From Kribbella flavida DSM 17836 (lineage in GTDB: Bacteria > Actinomycetota > Actinomycetes > Propionibacteriales > Kribbellaceae): a stretch of DNA of 64,000 nucleotides. Within the stretch, counting starts at the first letter, position 1. Every line of letters begins with the position of its first letter. Positions 1 through 7,874 of the stretch are shown here, piece after piece. The DNA is taken from positions 5,642,001 through 5,706,000 of the forward strand of contig NC_013729.1 of the NCBI RefSeq assembly GCF_000024345.1, in the 5' to 3' direction. Below the pieces are notes generated by a model that was given only the letters and a program-made list of their open reading frames with translations, was not told the DNA's origin and made no database searches. Both the position numbers and the translations under genes were made by a program.

Positions 1-73
1 GAACCGCCAGCGTGGCGGCCACCAAGGCCGCCGCGGCCGATGCCGCACACAACGATCTACGGACGTCTCTCAC
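1..73 (-). CDS. N-terminus of a secreted protein (partial)
   Basis: A GTG start at 73 reads 24 codons on the minus strand before the window ends. The peptide begins MRDVRRSLCAASAAAALV: two or three arginines followed by an Ala/Leu-rich hydrophobic stretch, which is a typical start of a Sec signal peptide. A strong purine-rich ribosome binding site (AGGGAGGGG) lies about 7 bases upstream. Only the signal peptide is visible, so the mature function is unknown. Confidence 0.55.
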   Translation of the reverse strand, partial: MRDVRRSLCAASAAAALVAATLAV

Positions 74-211
74 GTGTGGAACCCCTCCCTGGAGTGAGTG
101 TGACGGCCACACGCTAGGTCAGCGGTGCACGGTCCACCAGGCTCCGGGAAGGGGCCGACGTTGTCAGAATTTCCAAGCAAACAGCTGATCGCCGGACTGC
201 CGGTCAGCAGG

Positions 212-661
212 TCAGGAGGCGTCGGCGAAGAGCACCAGAGTCACCAGGAGGAAGAGCAGCATCAGGATCACCAGACCGAGCAGCACCGTGCCGAGAATGC
301 CGCAGATCTTGCCGCCGACTGCCATCCCCCGGTTGTTGTAGACCCCCGGCGCGGCGTCGATCTCGGCGAGCGCCTGGTTCGCCTTCCACCACGCGAACGG
401 AGAGATCAGCAGGATGCCGGTGACCAGCGGGATCAGGCCGAGCACCAGGGCGAGCGTGGCGTTGGAGTTGTCCCGCAGTACGCCGTACGCCGGCTGGTCG
501 GGGAAGCCCGGCTGCAGCGGATAACTCCCGTACGCCGGCGGTCCCGGCTGCGGGTAGCCGCCCTGCTGTGGGTAGCCCTGCTGCGCGTGATCGCCGTACT
601 GCGGAAAGGCCTGGCCCCGGGACGGGTCGGGCCGGTCCTGGGGTCGCTCACCGAACGACAT
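212..661 (-). CDS. DUF4190 domain membrane protein
   Basis: A 149-residue protein. Residues 1-60 are rich in Pro, Gln, Tyr and Gly (repeats such as YPQQGGYPQP) and look disordered and cytoplasmic. Residues 66-90 and 115-145 form two hydrophobic segments around a short loop (FAWWKANQALAEID), the usual DUF4190 arrangement of actinobacterial membrane proteins. The family has no established function; the proline-rich tail may bind other proteins. It lies 51 bases downstream of the M16 peptidase pair on the same strand, but a perfect hairpin lies between them and covers part of its ribosome binding site. Confidence 0.8.
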   Translation of the reverse strand: MSFGERPQDRPDPSRGQAFPQYGDHAQQGYPQQGGYPQPGPPAYGSYPLQPGFPDQPAYGVLRDNSNATLALVLGLIPLVTGILLISPFAWWKANQALAEIDAAPGVYNNRGMAVGGKICGILGTVLLGLVILMLLFLLVTLVLFADAS

Positions 662-668
662 GAATGCT

Positions 669-701
669 CCTCTGCTCAGGGCCGCTGGTCCTGAGCAGAG
701 G
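669..701 (-). terminator. 12-bp perfect hairpin after the M16 pair, overlapping the next RBS
   Basis: CCTCTGCTCAGG (669-680) and CCTGAGCAGAGG (690-701) are exact inverse complements with a 9-base loop. The hairpin begins 12 bases after the M16 stop codon, as expected for a terminator, but has no U-tract. On the minus strand its second arm ends in GAGG of the GAGGAG ribosome binding site of the DUF4190 gene, so it could also control translation of that gene. Confidence 0.6.
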
Positions 702-712
702 ATGTCAGGCCC

Positions 713-2059
713 TCAGCTCAGTTCGATGACGTCGCCCAGCCCGGTCAGCTGGCCGCGAACGTCCTTGGCCTCTCCTACGACGACCACCAGCAGGCCGTTG
801 GTTCCGACGTACCGACGGTACGCCTCGGTGGCCGACTCGGCGGTGGTGGCGGCGATCTGGGCCAGGTAGGTATCGGCGAAGTCCAGCGGGACCCCGGCCG
901 CGATGTTGCTGCCGACCTGCTGGGCGATCGAGTCGGCCTGCTCGTAGCGCAGCGGGGCGGTTCGGATCAGGTTGTCCTTGGACTCGCTCACCTCGCGCTC
1001 GGTCAGGCCGTCGCGAGCCTCCCGCAGGATCCGCAGCGCCTCGCTGACGGCCGCCCCGGTCACCTCGGTCCGGACCGCGCCGCCGAGGCTGAACGTGCCG
1101 CCCTTGCGCGGCGCGGTGAAGCTGGACCGGGTGCCGTACGTGTAGCCCTTCTCCTCCCGCAGCACGGTGTCGACGCGCGAGGTGATGGTGCCGCCGACGA
1201 CGTGGTTCGCGACCGCGGCCGTGCCCCAGATGTCCTCACGACGGTCCGGGCCCGGGCAGCCGATCAGCAGCTGGCTCTGCACCGAGCCGGGCCGGTCGAC
1301 CAGCACGATCCGGTCGCCCAGCACGTACAGCGGCTCGGGCGTCTCCAGCGCGGGACCGGCCTCGGCGGTCCAGTCGCCGAACGCCTCGTCCACGATGCCG
1401 GCCACGTCCACCCCGGTCGCGTCACCGGCGAACAGGATCTGTGCCCGGGCCGGGCCGATGTTCTGCCGGTAGAACTTCGCCACCTCGACGTTGGTCAGCG
1501 GGCGGATCGTGTCCGGCGTCCCGGCGGTCGGGCGGGACCGGCGCATGCTCGGGTCGAACAGGTGCGCGGCGAACGCCTCGCGGGCCCGGTAGCCCGCGTT
1601 GGCGCGCTCCTGGTTGATCTCGCCGAGCCGGATCGTCACGTGCCGGCCGACGTCGGCCTGGTTGAACGCAGGCCGGGTGACCGCCTCCGCGAGCAGCTTC
1701 ACCGCCGGCGCCAGCTGGGAGACCGGGACCGAGATCTCCACGTGCAGCGCGTCCGAGCTGACATCCACCCCGTACGCCGCGCCGTGCCGCTCGAGCGCGG
1801 CGGCGAAGTCGTTCGCCGACCGGACCTCGGTGCCCTCGTCAAGCGTGCGCGACATGATCGTGGCGACGCCTTCCAGCTCGCGCGGCTCGGCGACCAGCGG
1901 CATCGCGATCGTGACGCGCACGGTGGCGACGTACTGGCCGGGGCGGTCGAAGACGTGGACCGGCGTCCCGGCGCGGGTGTGCGTGGTCGTCGACTCCGGG
2001 AACTTCCAGGGCCGCGGCGGCGCGACGGCGGGCGGTGTGGTCAGGGCCTGGCTGTTCAT
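713..2059 (-). CDS. M16B peptidase-like subunit without the zinc motif
   Basis: 448 residues starting MNSQALTTPP at 2059; the ATG overlaps the stop of the upstream M16 gene by four bases (ATGA). It is a full-length M16 fold, but the region where an active member has HxxEH reads SRTLDEGTEV, so no zinc site exists. Family M16B often works as a dimer of one catalytic and one non-catalytic subunit, where the latter supplies an Arg/Tyr pair for substrate binding. Translational coupling with the HxxEH-bearing partner supports that. Longer upstream in-frame extension is low-complexity and was rejected as a start. Substrate unknown. Confidence 0.85.
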   Translation of the reverse strand: MNSQALTTPPAVAPPRPWKFPESTTTHTRAGTPVHVFDRPGQYVATVRVTIAMPLVAEPRELEGVATIMSRTLDEGTEVRSANDFAAALERHGAAYGVDVSSDALHVEISVPVSQLAPAVKLLAEAVTRPAFNQADVGRHVTIRLGEINQERANAGYRAREAFAAHLFDPSMRRSRPTAGTPDTIRPLTNVEVAKFYRQNIGPARAQILFAGDATGVDVAGIVDEAFGDWTAEAGPALETPEPLYVLGDRIVLVDRPGSVQSQLLIGCPGPDRREDIWGTAAVANHVVGGTITSRVDTVLREEKGYTYGTRSSFTAPRKGGTFSLGGAVRTEVTGAAVSEALRILREARDGLTEREVSESKDNLIRTAPLRYEQADSIAQQVGSNIAAGVPLDFADTYLAQIAATTAESATEAYRRYVGTNGLLVVVVGEAKDVRGQLTGLGDVIELS

Positions 2060-3447
2060 TCCTGCTCCCCTGCTTCGGTGCTCGCCGGACCGGCGACGGC
2101 CGGGTCGGTCGCGGCGGTGCCGGCCGCGGCCGCCTTGGCGGCGGTGTCGGCCGCGGCGGTGTCGGCGGTCTCGGTGGTCGTGCCGGCCCGGCGGTAGGTG
2201 ACCTGGGCCCGGCGGTCGGCGCGGATCCACTCGGCCGCGACCGCCTGGACCTGCTCGGCGGTGACGGCGCGGATCTCATCGATCCGGGTGTTGATCCTGT
2301 TCGGGTCGCCGAACAGCAGCGTGTGGTGCGAGATCTCGTCCGCACGGCCGGAGCAGGTGGCCAGCTGCTCGAGCCAGTCCCGCTCGGCCTGGGCCTGCAC
2401 GGTCGCCAGCTCGTCGGCGGTCACGCCGTCGGTGGCCAGCTTCTCGACCTCTTCCACCAGCGCGTCCTCGACCCGCTGCAGGTCGACGCCGTCGGAGGCG
2501 ATCCCGGTCAGCGTGCCGAACGACACCCCGCCGATCAGCGGCAGCGCGCCGCCCGAGACCGACTGCGCGATCTGCTCGTCGCGGACCAGCCGCCGGTTCA
2601 GCCGGCCGCTCTGCCCGGCGGCGAGAACGTCGAGCGCGAGCGCCGCGGCGTCCAGCTCCGGCGTCCCGTCGACCGGCAGCCGGAACATCATCGTGATCAG
2701 GTCCGACGGGACGTCCTCGACGACGTCGTCACGGAACACGCCCTGCAGCGGGCCGACCGTGCCGTCGGGCGCGGCCGGTGGCTGCGGGATCGCCGGCAGG
2801 TGGCCGAAGTACCGCTTGGCCGCGGCGAAGGCCTCCTCCTCGTTGACGTCGCCGACGATCGTCAGCACCGCGTTGTTCGGCCCGTAGTACGTGCGGAAGA
2901 ACGCGTGCACGTCCTCGACCGAGGCGGCGTCCAGGTCAGCCATCGACCCGATCGTCATGTGCCCGTACGGGTGGCTCTCACCGAAGGCGAGCCGGACCAG
3001 CCGCTCGTACGAGTCGCCGTACGGGCGGTTGTCGTAACTCTGCCGCTTCTCCTCCTTGACCACGTCGCGCTGGTTGTCCAGGTTCTCCTGGTTGACCGCG
3101 TCGAGCAGGTAACCCATCCGGTCCGCCTCGAGCCACAGCGCGAGGTCGAGCCCGCCGCTCGGCAGCGACTCGAAGTAGTTGGTCCGGTCGAAGAACGTGC
3201 TCGCGTTGAGGCTCGCCCCGGCGGTCTCCAGCAGCCCGAAGTGCTCGCCGGACTTCACGTTGCGCGACCCCTGGAACATCAGGTGCTCGAAGAGGTGCGC
3301 GAACCCGGTCAGGCCCGGCGGCTCGTGCCGGGAGCCCACGTCGTACCAGAGGTTCACGGCGACGATGGGCACGGCGCGGTCGATGCTCACGACCACGCGC
3401 AACCCGTTGTCCAGAGTCTGCTCAACGAGCGGATACGTCAGCGGCAT
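2056..3447 (-). CDS. M16B zinc metallopeptidase, catalytic subunit
   Basis: 463 residues. The inverted zinc motif HLFEH is at residues 51-55 in the context GLTGFAHLFEHLMFQG, with the second-shell Glu of the family expected about 75 residues later (EEKRQSYDNRPYG region). Length matches M16B peptidases. No signal peptide is visible, so it is probably cytoplasmic, acting on peptides or processing leader sequences. The C-terminal 45 residues are an Ala/Thr-rich low-complexity tail. It is the first gene of a coupled pair with the inactive subunit. The start ATG is preceded by TAGGGT six bases upstream, suggesting a leaderless mRNA. Confidence 0.9.
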   Translation of the reverse strand: MPLTYPLVEQTLDNGLRVVVSIDRAVPIVAVNLWYDVGSRHEPPGLTGFAHLFEHLMFQGSRNVKSGEHFGLLETAGASLNASTFFDRTNYFESLPSGGLDLALWLEADRMGYLLDAVNQENLDNQRDVVKEEKRQSYDNRPYGDSYERLVRLAFGESHPYGHMTIGSMADLDAASVEDVHAFFRTYYGPNNAVLTIVGDVNEEEAFAAAKRYFGHLPAIPQPPAAPDGTVGPLQGVFRDDVVEDVPSDLITMMFRLPVDGTPELDAAALALDVLAAGQSGRLNRRLVRDEQIAQSVSGGALPLIGGVSFGTLTGIASDGVDLQRVEDALVEEVEKLATDGVTADELATVQAQAERDWLEQLATCSGRADEISHHTLLFGDPNRINTRIDEIRAVTAEQVQAVAAEWIRADRRAQVTYRRAGTTTETADTAAADTAAKAAAAGTAATDPAVAGPASTEAGEQE

Positions 3448-3453
3448 GCCGCC

Positions 3454-3459
3454 ACCCTA
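3454..3459 (-). promoter_or_regulatory. Candidate -10 element, leaderless start of M16 gene
   Basis: TAGGGT on the minus strand ends six bases before the ATG at 3447, the spacing typical of actinobacterial leaderless transcripts. No convincing -35 box was seen. Confidence 0.4.
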
Positions 3460-3509
3460 CGTGCCCGATTCCGCCGACCCACGCGCCGTTCGCCACCAGC
3501 GGAGCCGCC

Positions 3510-4901
3510 TCACCCGAGCTCGACCCGCCGCTCGACCGGGGTGGGGGTCGGCGCGCGGCCTGGTAGCCACAGGGCGGCGAGCGCACCGGCGAGTGAGATG
3601 AGCGCGGCGGCGACGACCGCCGGCACGAAGCCGTCGGTGAAGTCGGCAGCGGAGGCGAAGCTGCCGGCACCGGCGAAGACGGCGACGCCGACGGCGATGC
3701 CGAAGACTCCCCCGAGCTCGCGCATCATGCTGTTGACCCCGACGGCGCGGCCGATCTGGTCCGGGGCCACGGCGCCGACCACCGAACTCTGGACCGCGGG
3801 AATCGCCATCGACACACCACAGCCCGCGACCACCAGGGCCGGCACCATCGCACCGTACGGCTCTCCGGCGACCAGCGCGACCCAGCCGAGCCCGACCGCC
3901 TGCAGCACCAGGCCTCCCCCCATCAGAGGGCGTTCGCCGATCCGATCGGTGAGGGCGCCTGCCACGGGCGCGCAGAGGAAGAGCGTGACGGTCCACGGCA
4001 GCAGCCGGAGTCCGGCCTCGAAGGCTCCGTAGCCGAGCCCGGTCTGCAGGTACTGCGCGAAGAAGAAGACCGCCAGGAAGAGCGCGGCGAACGTGCAGAA
4101 GATCGCCACGTTACCGGCCGAGAAGGCGCGGGACCGGAAGAAGCCCAGCGGCATCATCGGATGCGGTGCGCGGCGCTCCCACCGGACGAAGGCGACCGCG
4201 AGCAGCACTCCGGCGACCAGCGTCACCACGGTTTCCGGGCTGCCCCAGCCGACCGTGTTGCCACGCACCAGCGCCCACACCACGGCGAACGTGCCACCGG
4301 TGACCAGCGCGACCCCGCGGAAGTCGAAGGCGCCGTCCGGCCCGAAGCTTTCCGGCAGCTTGCGCAGCGCCAGCGGTACGGCGATCAGGCCGATCGGCAC
4401 GTTCAGCCAGAAGATCGCCTGCCACGCCAGGCCGTCGGCCACCGCTCCGCCGACCAGCGGCCCGAGGGCGACGCCCATCCCGGTGACGCCTTCCAGGATG
4501 CCGATCGCGGCACCGCGCCGCTCGGTCGGGAAGGCGGTGCTGACCAGCGCCAGCGCCAGCGTCGTGACCAGCGCGGCGCCGGCGCCCTGGACGACCCGGG
4601 CCGCGATCAGGGTCCCGACGTCGCCCGCCAGCGCACAGGCCGCCGAGGCGAGCGTGAACAGCGCCACCCCGGCCGCGAACATCCTGCGCCTCCCCAGCCG
4701 GTCGCCGGCCGCCGCCGCGGTCATCAGCAGGACCGCGAAGCTCAGGTTGTACGCGTTGACCGTCCATTCCAGTTCTGCGATCGAGGCGTCCAGCTCCCGC
4801 CTGATCGAGCTCAGCGCGGTGGACACCACCAGCGTGTCGAGCGCCGCCATCAGTGAGGCGACCGAGCCGAGCAGCAGGACCCACAGTTGCTTGCGGTTCA
4901 C
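3510..4901 (-). CDS. MFS drug exporter, DHA2 (EmrB/QacA-like) family
   Basis: 463 residues from a GTG at 4901, chosen because GGAGGA lies four bases upstream; an alternative GTG at 4931 adds ten residues without a better site. Hydrophobic segments run along the whole protein. Residues 21-33 (LDTLVVSTALSSI) match the motif at the end of the first helix of the DHA2 family, and GDRLGRRRMF (66-75) is the MFS loop motif between helices 2 and 3. Such transporters expel toxic organic compounds using the proton gradient. It is divergent from an ECF sigma factor gene 121 bases away. Substrate cannot be told from sequence. Confidence 0.88.
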   Translation of the reverse strand: MNRKQLWVLLLGSVASLMAALDTLVVSTALSSIRRELDASIAELEWTVNAYNLSFAVLLMTAAAAGDRLGRRRMFAAGVALFTLASAACALAGDVGTLIAARVVQGAGAALVTTLALALVSTAFPTERRGAAIGILEGVTGMGVALGPLVGGAVADGLAWQAIFWLNVPIGLIAVPLALRKLPESFGPDGAFDFRGVALVTGGTFAVVWALVRGNTVGWGSPETVVTLVAGVLLAVAFVRWERRAPHPMMPLGFFRSRAFSAGNVAIFCTFAALFLAVFFFAQYLQTGLGYGAFEAGLRLLPWTVTLFLCAPVAGALTDRIGERPLMGGGLVLQAVGLGWVALVAGEPYGAMVPALVVAGCGVSMAIPAVQSSVVGAVAPDQIGRAVGVNSMMRELGGVFGIAVGVAVFAGAGSFASAADFTDGFVPAVVAAALISLAGALAALWLPGRAPTPTPVERRVELG

Positions 4902-5022
4902 ACTTTCCTCCGGTTCTCGCGAGTGCGTCACCGGTACCTACCGGCAGCGGCGGCGAGAGTCGTCGGCCCGGCAGCGACGACTTTCGGCCGGCGCCGCGGT
5001 CTGCACCGGTGGAGGAGGCACG

Positions 5023-5967
5023 ATGCGCACAGATTTCGTCGATCGGACCGGCAGCTACCGGCGTGAGCTGCTCGCCCACTGCTACCGGATGCTCGGATCG
5101 ATCCACGACGCCGAGGACCTGGTGCAGGAGACGTATCTGCGGGCCTGGCGCTCGTACGACGCCTACGATCCCGGCCGCGCCTCGCTGCGCACCTGGCTCT
5201 ACCGGATCGCCACCAACGCCTGCCTGACCGCCCTCGACCAGCGCTCCCGCCGCGCGTTGCCGTCCGCGCTCGGTTCGCCGGGGTCAGATCCCGAGGGACA
5301 CCTGTCGGCCGACCTGCCCGAGGTGACCTGGCTGGAGCCGTGGCCCGACATCGCGACGTCGGACCCGGCGGCGATCACGGAGTCCCGCGAGTCGCTCCGG
5401 CTGGCGCTTGTCGCGGCCCTGCAGTACCTGCCCGCCCGGCAACGAGGCATCCTGCTGCTGCGCGACGTCCTGGGCTGGCCTGCGAGCGAGGTCTCCGAAC
5501 TGACCGGACTTTCCGTGCCCGCGGTGCACAGCGCCGTACGCCGGGCGCGGGCGCAGCTGGAACGGGTGATGCCCACCGACGACGGTCCGCCCGCCCTGTC
5601 CGACACCGAGCAGCAACAGTTGCTGAACCGCTACGCGCGGGCGTTCGAGACCGCCGACATCGAAACTCTGCTGCGGCTGCTGACCGTCGACGCGACCTGG
5701 GAGATGCCACCGGTGCCGGACTGGTTCTCGGGGCGGGAGGCGATCGGCCGGTTGATCGTCGCCCAGTGCGGCGCCATGAACGGAGGCGGACGGATGGTGC
5801 GCACGAGCGCGAACGGTCAACCGGCGTTCGCCCTGTACGTGAACGGCCGTGCCTACTCGCTGCAGGTGCTGACCCTCACCGGAGCCGGCATCGCAAAGGC
5901 GAACGACTTTCACGACCTGAGGGTGTTCGCGCCGTTCGGGCTGCCGCTCGAACTGGCCGGACGGTGA
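5023..5967 (+). CDS. ECF sigma factor with SnoaL-like C-terminal domain
   Basis: 314 residues from ATG at 5023, preceded by GGAGGAGG four bases upstream. Region 2 spans residues 8-70 (YRMLGSIHDAEDLVQETYLRAW, then LRTWLYRIATNACL) and region 4 about 125-180 (LPARQRGILLLRDVLGWPASEVSELTGLS). Residues 195-314 form a SnoaL/NTF2-like domain (RYARAFETADIETLLRLL), so it belongs to the SigG/SigJ type of ECF sigma factors, which keep an attached domain in place of a separate anti-sigma factor. No anti-sigma gene is adjacent. Divergent from the MFS exporter, which may be a target. A paralogue lies at 34600. Confidence 0.9.
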   Translation: MRTDFVDRTGSYRRELLAHCYRMLGSIHDAEDLVQETYLRAWRSYDAYDPGRASLRTWLYRIATNACLTALDQRSRRALPSALGSPGSDPEGHLSADLPEVTWLEPWPDIATSDPAAITESRESLRLALVAALQYLPARQRGILLLRDVLGWPASEVSELTGLSVPAVHSAVRRARAQLERVMPTDDGPPALSDTEQQQLLNRYARAFETADIETLLRLLTVDATWEMPPVPDWFSGREAIGRLIVAQCGAMNGGGRMVRTSANGQPAFALYVNGRAYSLQVLTLTGAGIAKANDFHDLRVFAPFGLPLELAGR

Positions 5968-5999
5968 CGACGACGCGGCGCCGCTGGAGCAGGACAGGG

Positions 6000-6043
6000 C
6001 GGAGCCCGGTGACCTGGGCGGGTTGGCAGGTCACCGGGCTCCG
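6000..6043. terminator. Bidirectional terminator between sigma factor and sugar ABC operon
   Basis: A perfect 16-bp stem (6000-6015 with 6028-6043, beginning CGGAGCCCGG) and a 12-base loop lie between the convergent ECF gene and ABC permease gene. Confidence 0.8.
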
Positions 6044-6063
6044 CGGAAAGGGGGCTGGGGCTA

Positions 6064-6891
6064 CTAGCCCTTGATGGCGCCGCCGAGCGCGAAGGCGCCG
6101 CCCAGCTTGCGGCTGAGCAGGAGGTAGAGCAGCAGGACGGGGAACGTGTAGATCAGCGAGTACGCCGCCAGTTGGCCGTAGTTCGGTTCGCCGTACTGGC
6201 CGAAGAAGGTGAAGATGCTCACCGAGGCGGGCAGGCGTTCGGGCGACAGCAGCAGCATGAACGGCACGAAGAAGTTGCCCCACATGCCGATGAAGGTGAA
6301 GATCAGCACCACCGCGATGCCGGGCCACATCAGTGGCAGCACGATCCGCCGCAGCGCCTGCATGTTGCCGGCGCCGTCGACCCAGGCGGCCTCCTCCAGC
6401 GAGATCGGCACGCCGTCCATGAACGTCTTGGTCAGCCAGATCGCGAACGGCAGCGAACTGGTCGCCATGAACATGATCGTGCCGCCGATCGTGTCGACCA
6501 GGTTGAGCTGCACGAACAGCCCGTACACCGGCACCATCACCGCCGTGATCGGCAGCCCGGTGCAGAACAGCACGGTGAGCAGGAACGGCCGGTTGAACTT
6601 CGACTTGAACCGCGACAGCGGGTAGGCCGCCAGGACCGCGCAGATCATCGTCAGCAGCGCGGACCCGCCGCACAGCACGATGCCGTTGAGCACCGGCCGG
6701 TACGTCGTGTCGGTGTTCAGCACCGCCTTGAAGTTGCCCAGCGTCGCGTCGGTCGGGAACTCGACCCGCAGCCCCGCGGTCCGGTTGATCGACGCGAACA
6801 GCACCCACAGCAACGGCAGCACGAACAGCACACCGATCCCGAGCAGGACCAGGTTGGCGGTCAGCTTGCTGACCCTGTCCCGGGCGATCAT
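6064..6891 (-). CDS. Carbohydrate ABC transporter permease (MalG-like)
   Basis: 275 residues with six hydrophobic segments. The cytoplasmic loop that docks the ATPase is at residues 160-187 (EEAAWVDGAGNMQALRRIVLPL), a standard EAA motif. Length and order match MalG/UgpE-type inner membrane subunits of CUT1 sugar importers. Its ATG overlaps the stop of the upstream permease gene by four bases, so the two are translationally coupled. The operon ends here at the strong hairpin 6000-6043. No ATPase gene is present, as usual for actinobacterial CUT1 systems that share one MsiK-type ATPase. Confidence 0.92.
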   Translation of the reverse strand: MIARDRVSKLTANLVLLGIGVLFVLPLLWVLFASINRTAGLRVEFPTDATLGNFKAVLNTDTTYRPVLNGIVLCGGSALLTMICAVLAAYPLSRFKSKFNRPFLLTVLFCTGLPITAVMVPVYGLFVQLNLVDTIGGTIMFMATSSLPFAIWLTKTFMDGVPISLEEAAWVDGAGNMQALRRIVLPLMWPGIAVVLIFTFIGMWGNFFVPFMLLLSPERLPASVSIFTFFGQYGEPNYGQLAAYSLIYTFPVLLLYLLLSRKLGGAFALGGAIKG

Positions 6892-7829
6892 GCGGCCTCC
6901 GCGTTCAGTCCACGCAGGTAGATCAGCGAGAAGACCGCGCCGATCGCCAGCATCACCAGGGCGATGGCGGTGCCGTAGCCGATCTGGGAGAAGCTGAACG
7001 CCTGCTCGTACATGTACAGCGGCAGGGTTTGGCTCTTGGTGCCGGGCCCGCCGCGGGTCATCGCGTAGATCAGGCCGAAGACGCTCAGCGTCTGCAGCGT
7101 GATCAGCATCAGGTTGGTCATGATCGCGCGGCTGATCATCGGCAGCGTGACGAAGACCAGCCGGCGCAGACCGGCCGCGCCGTCCATCTCGGCCGACTCC
7201 TCGATCTCCTTCGGCACCTCGCTCAGCGCCGCGGAGTACACCAGCATCGAGAACGCCGTACCGCGCCAGATGTTGGCGATCGAGACGGCGATGATCGGGG
7301 CCGCGTACAACCAGTCCTGGCCGGGCAGGCCGACCTTGTCCAGCATCACGTTCAGCGTGCCGTCGGTGTTGAAGAAGGCGCTGAGCAGGTACGCCGCGAC
7401 CACCTCCGGCAGCACCCAGGCGCCGATCACGGCGGTGCCGACGAAGTTGCGGACCAGCTTGCTGGACCGGCGCATCAGCAGCGCCAGCCCGAGGCCGAGG
7501 GTGTTCTGGCCGATGATCGCGGAGATCAGCGTGAACACCAGCGTCAGCCAGATCGAGTTGGTGAACGCGCTGCTGCCGAACGCCTTGCGGAAGTTGTCCA
7601 GTCCGACGAACTGGACGTTGTTCGCGCCGGTGCCGGTCAGCGCCATGTTGGTGAACGCCGCGTAGATGCAGTAGATGATGGGGCCGGCCAGGAAGACCAG
7701 CATCAGCCCGATGGCCGGTGCCAGTGGCAACATCTTGACCAGCTTGGCGCCGCGCGGGCGCCCGCCCCGCCCGGTCTGGCGACCGGACGGAGCAGGTGCG
7801 GCGGCGGCAGGTGCGACAGTCGTCGTCAC
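6888..7829 (-). CDS. Carbohydrate ABC transporter permease (MalF-like)
   Basis: 313 residues; a GTG start at 7829 with AAGGGA about 8 bases upstream. The first 30 residues are Ala/Pro-rich and then basic (GRQTGRGGRPRGAK), followed by six hydrophobic segments. The EAA loop is near residues 205-232 (EVPKEIEESAEMDGAAGLRRLVFVTLPM). It pairs with the MalG-like subunit and the lipoprotein of the same operon to form a CUT1 sugar importer. Forty-five bases separate it from the binding-protein gene. Confidence 0.92.
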   Translation of the reverse strand: MTTTVAPAAAAPAPSGRQTGRGGRPRGAKLVKMLPLAPAIGLMLVFLAGPIIYCIYAAFTNMALTGTGANNVQFVGLDNFRKAFGSSAFTNSIWLTLVFTLISAIIGQNTLGLGLALLMRRSSKLVRNFVGTAVIGAWVLPEVVAAYLLSAFFNTDGTLNVMLDKVGLPGQDWLYAAPIIAVSIANIWRGTAFSMLVYSAALSEVPKEIEESAEMDGAAGLRRLVFVTLPMISRAIMTNLMLITLQTLSVFGLIYAMTRGGPGTKSQTLPLYMYEQAFSFSQIGYGTAIALVMLAIGAVFSLIYLRGLNAEAA

Positions 7830-7874
7830 AGAACTGTCCCTTCGTCAGGGCCTGTCGTCAGGGGACGGAAGCGC

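Noticed and set aside
2035..4032. Long plus-strand open frame opposite the M16 and MFS genes
   Set aside because: It is Arg/Pro/Gly-rich, has no recognisable domain and mirrors real minus-strand genes; a typical high-GC shadow frame.
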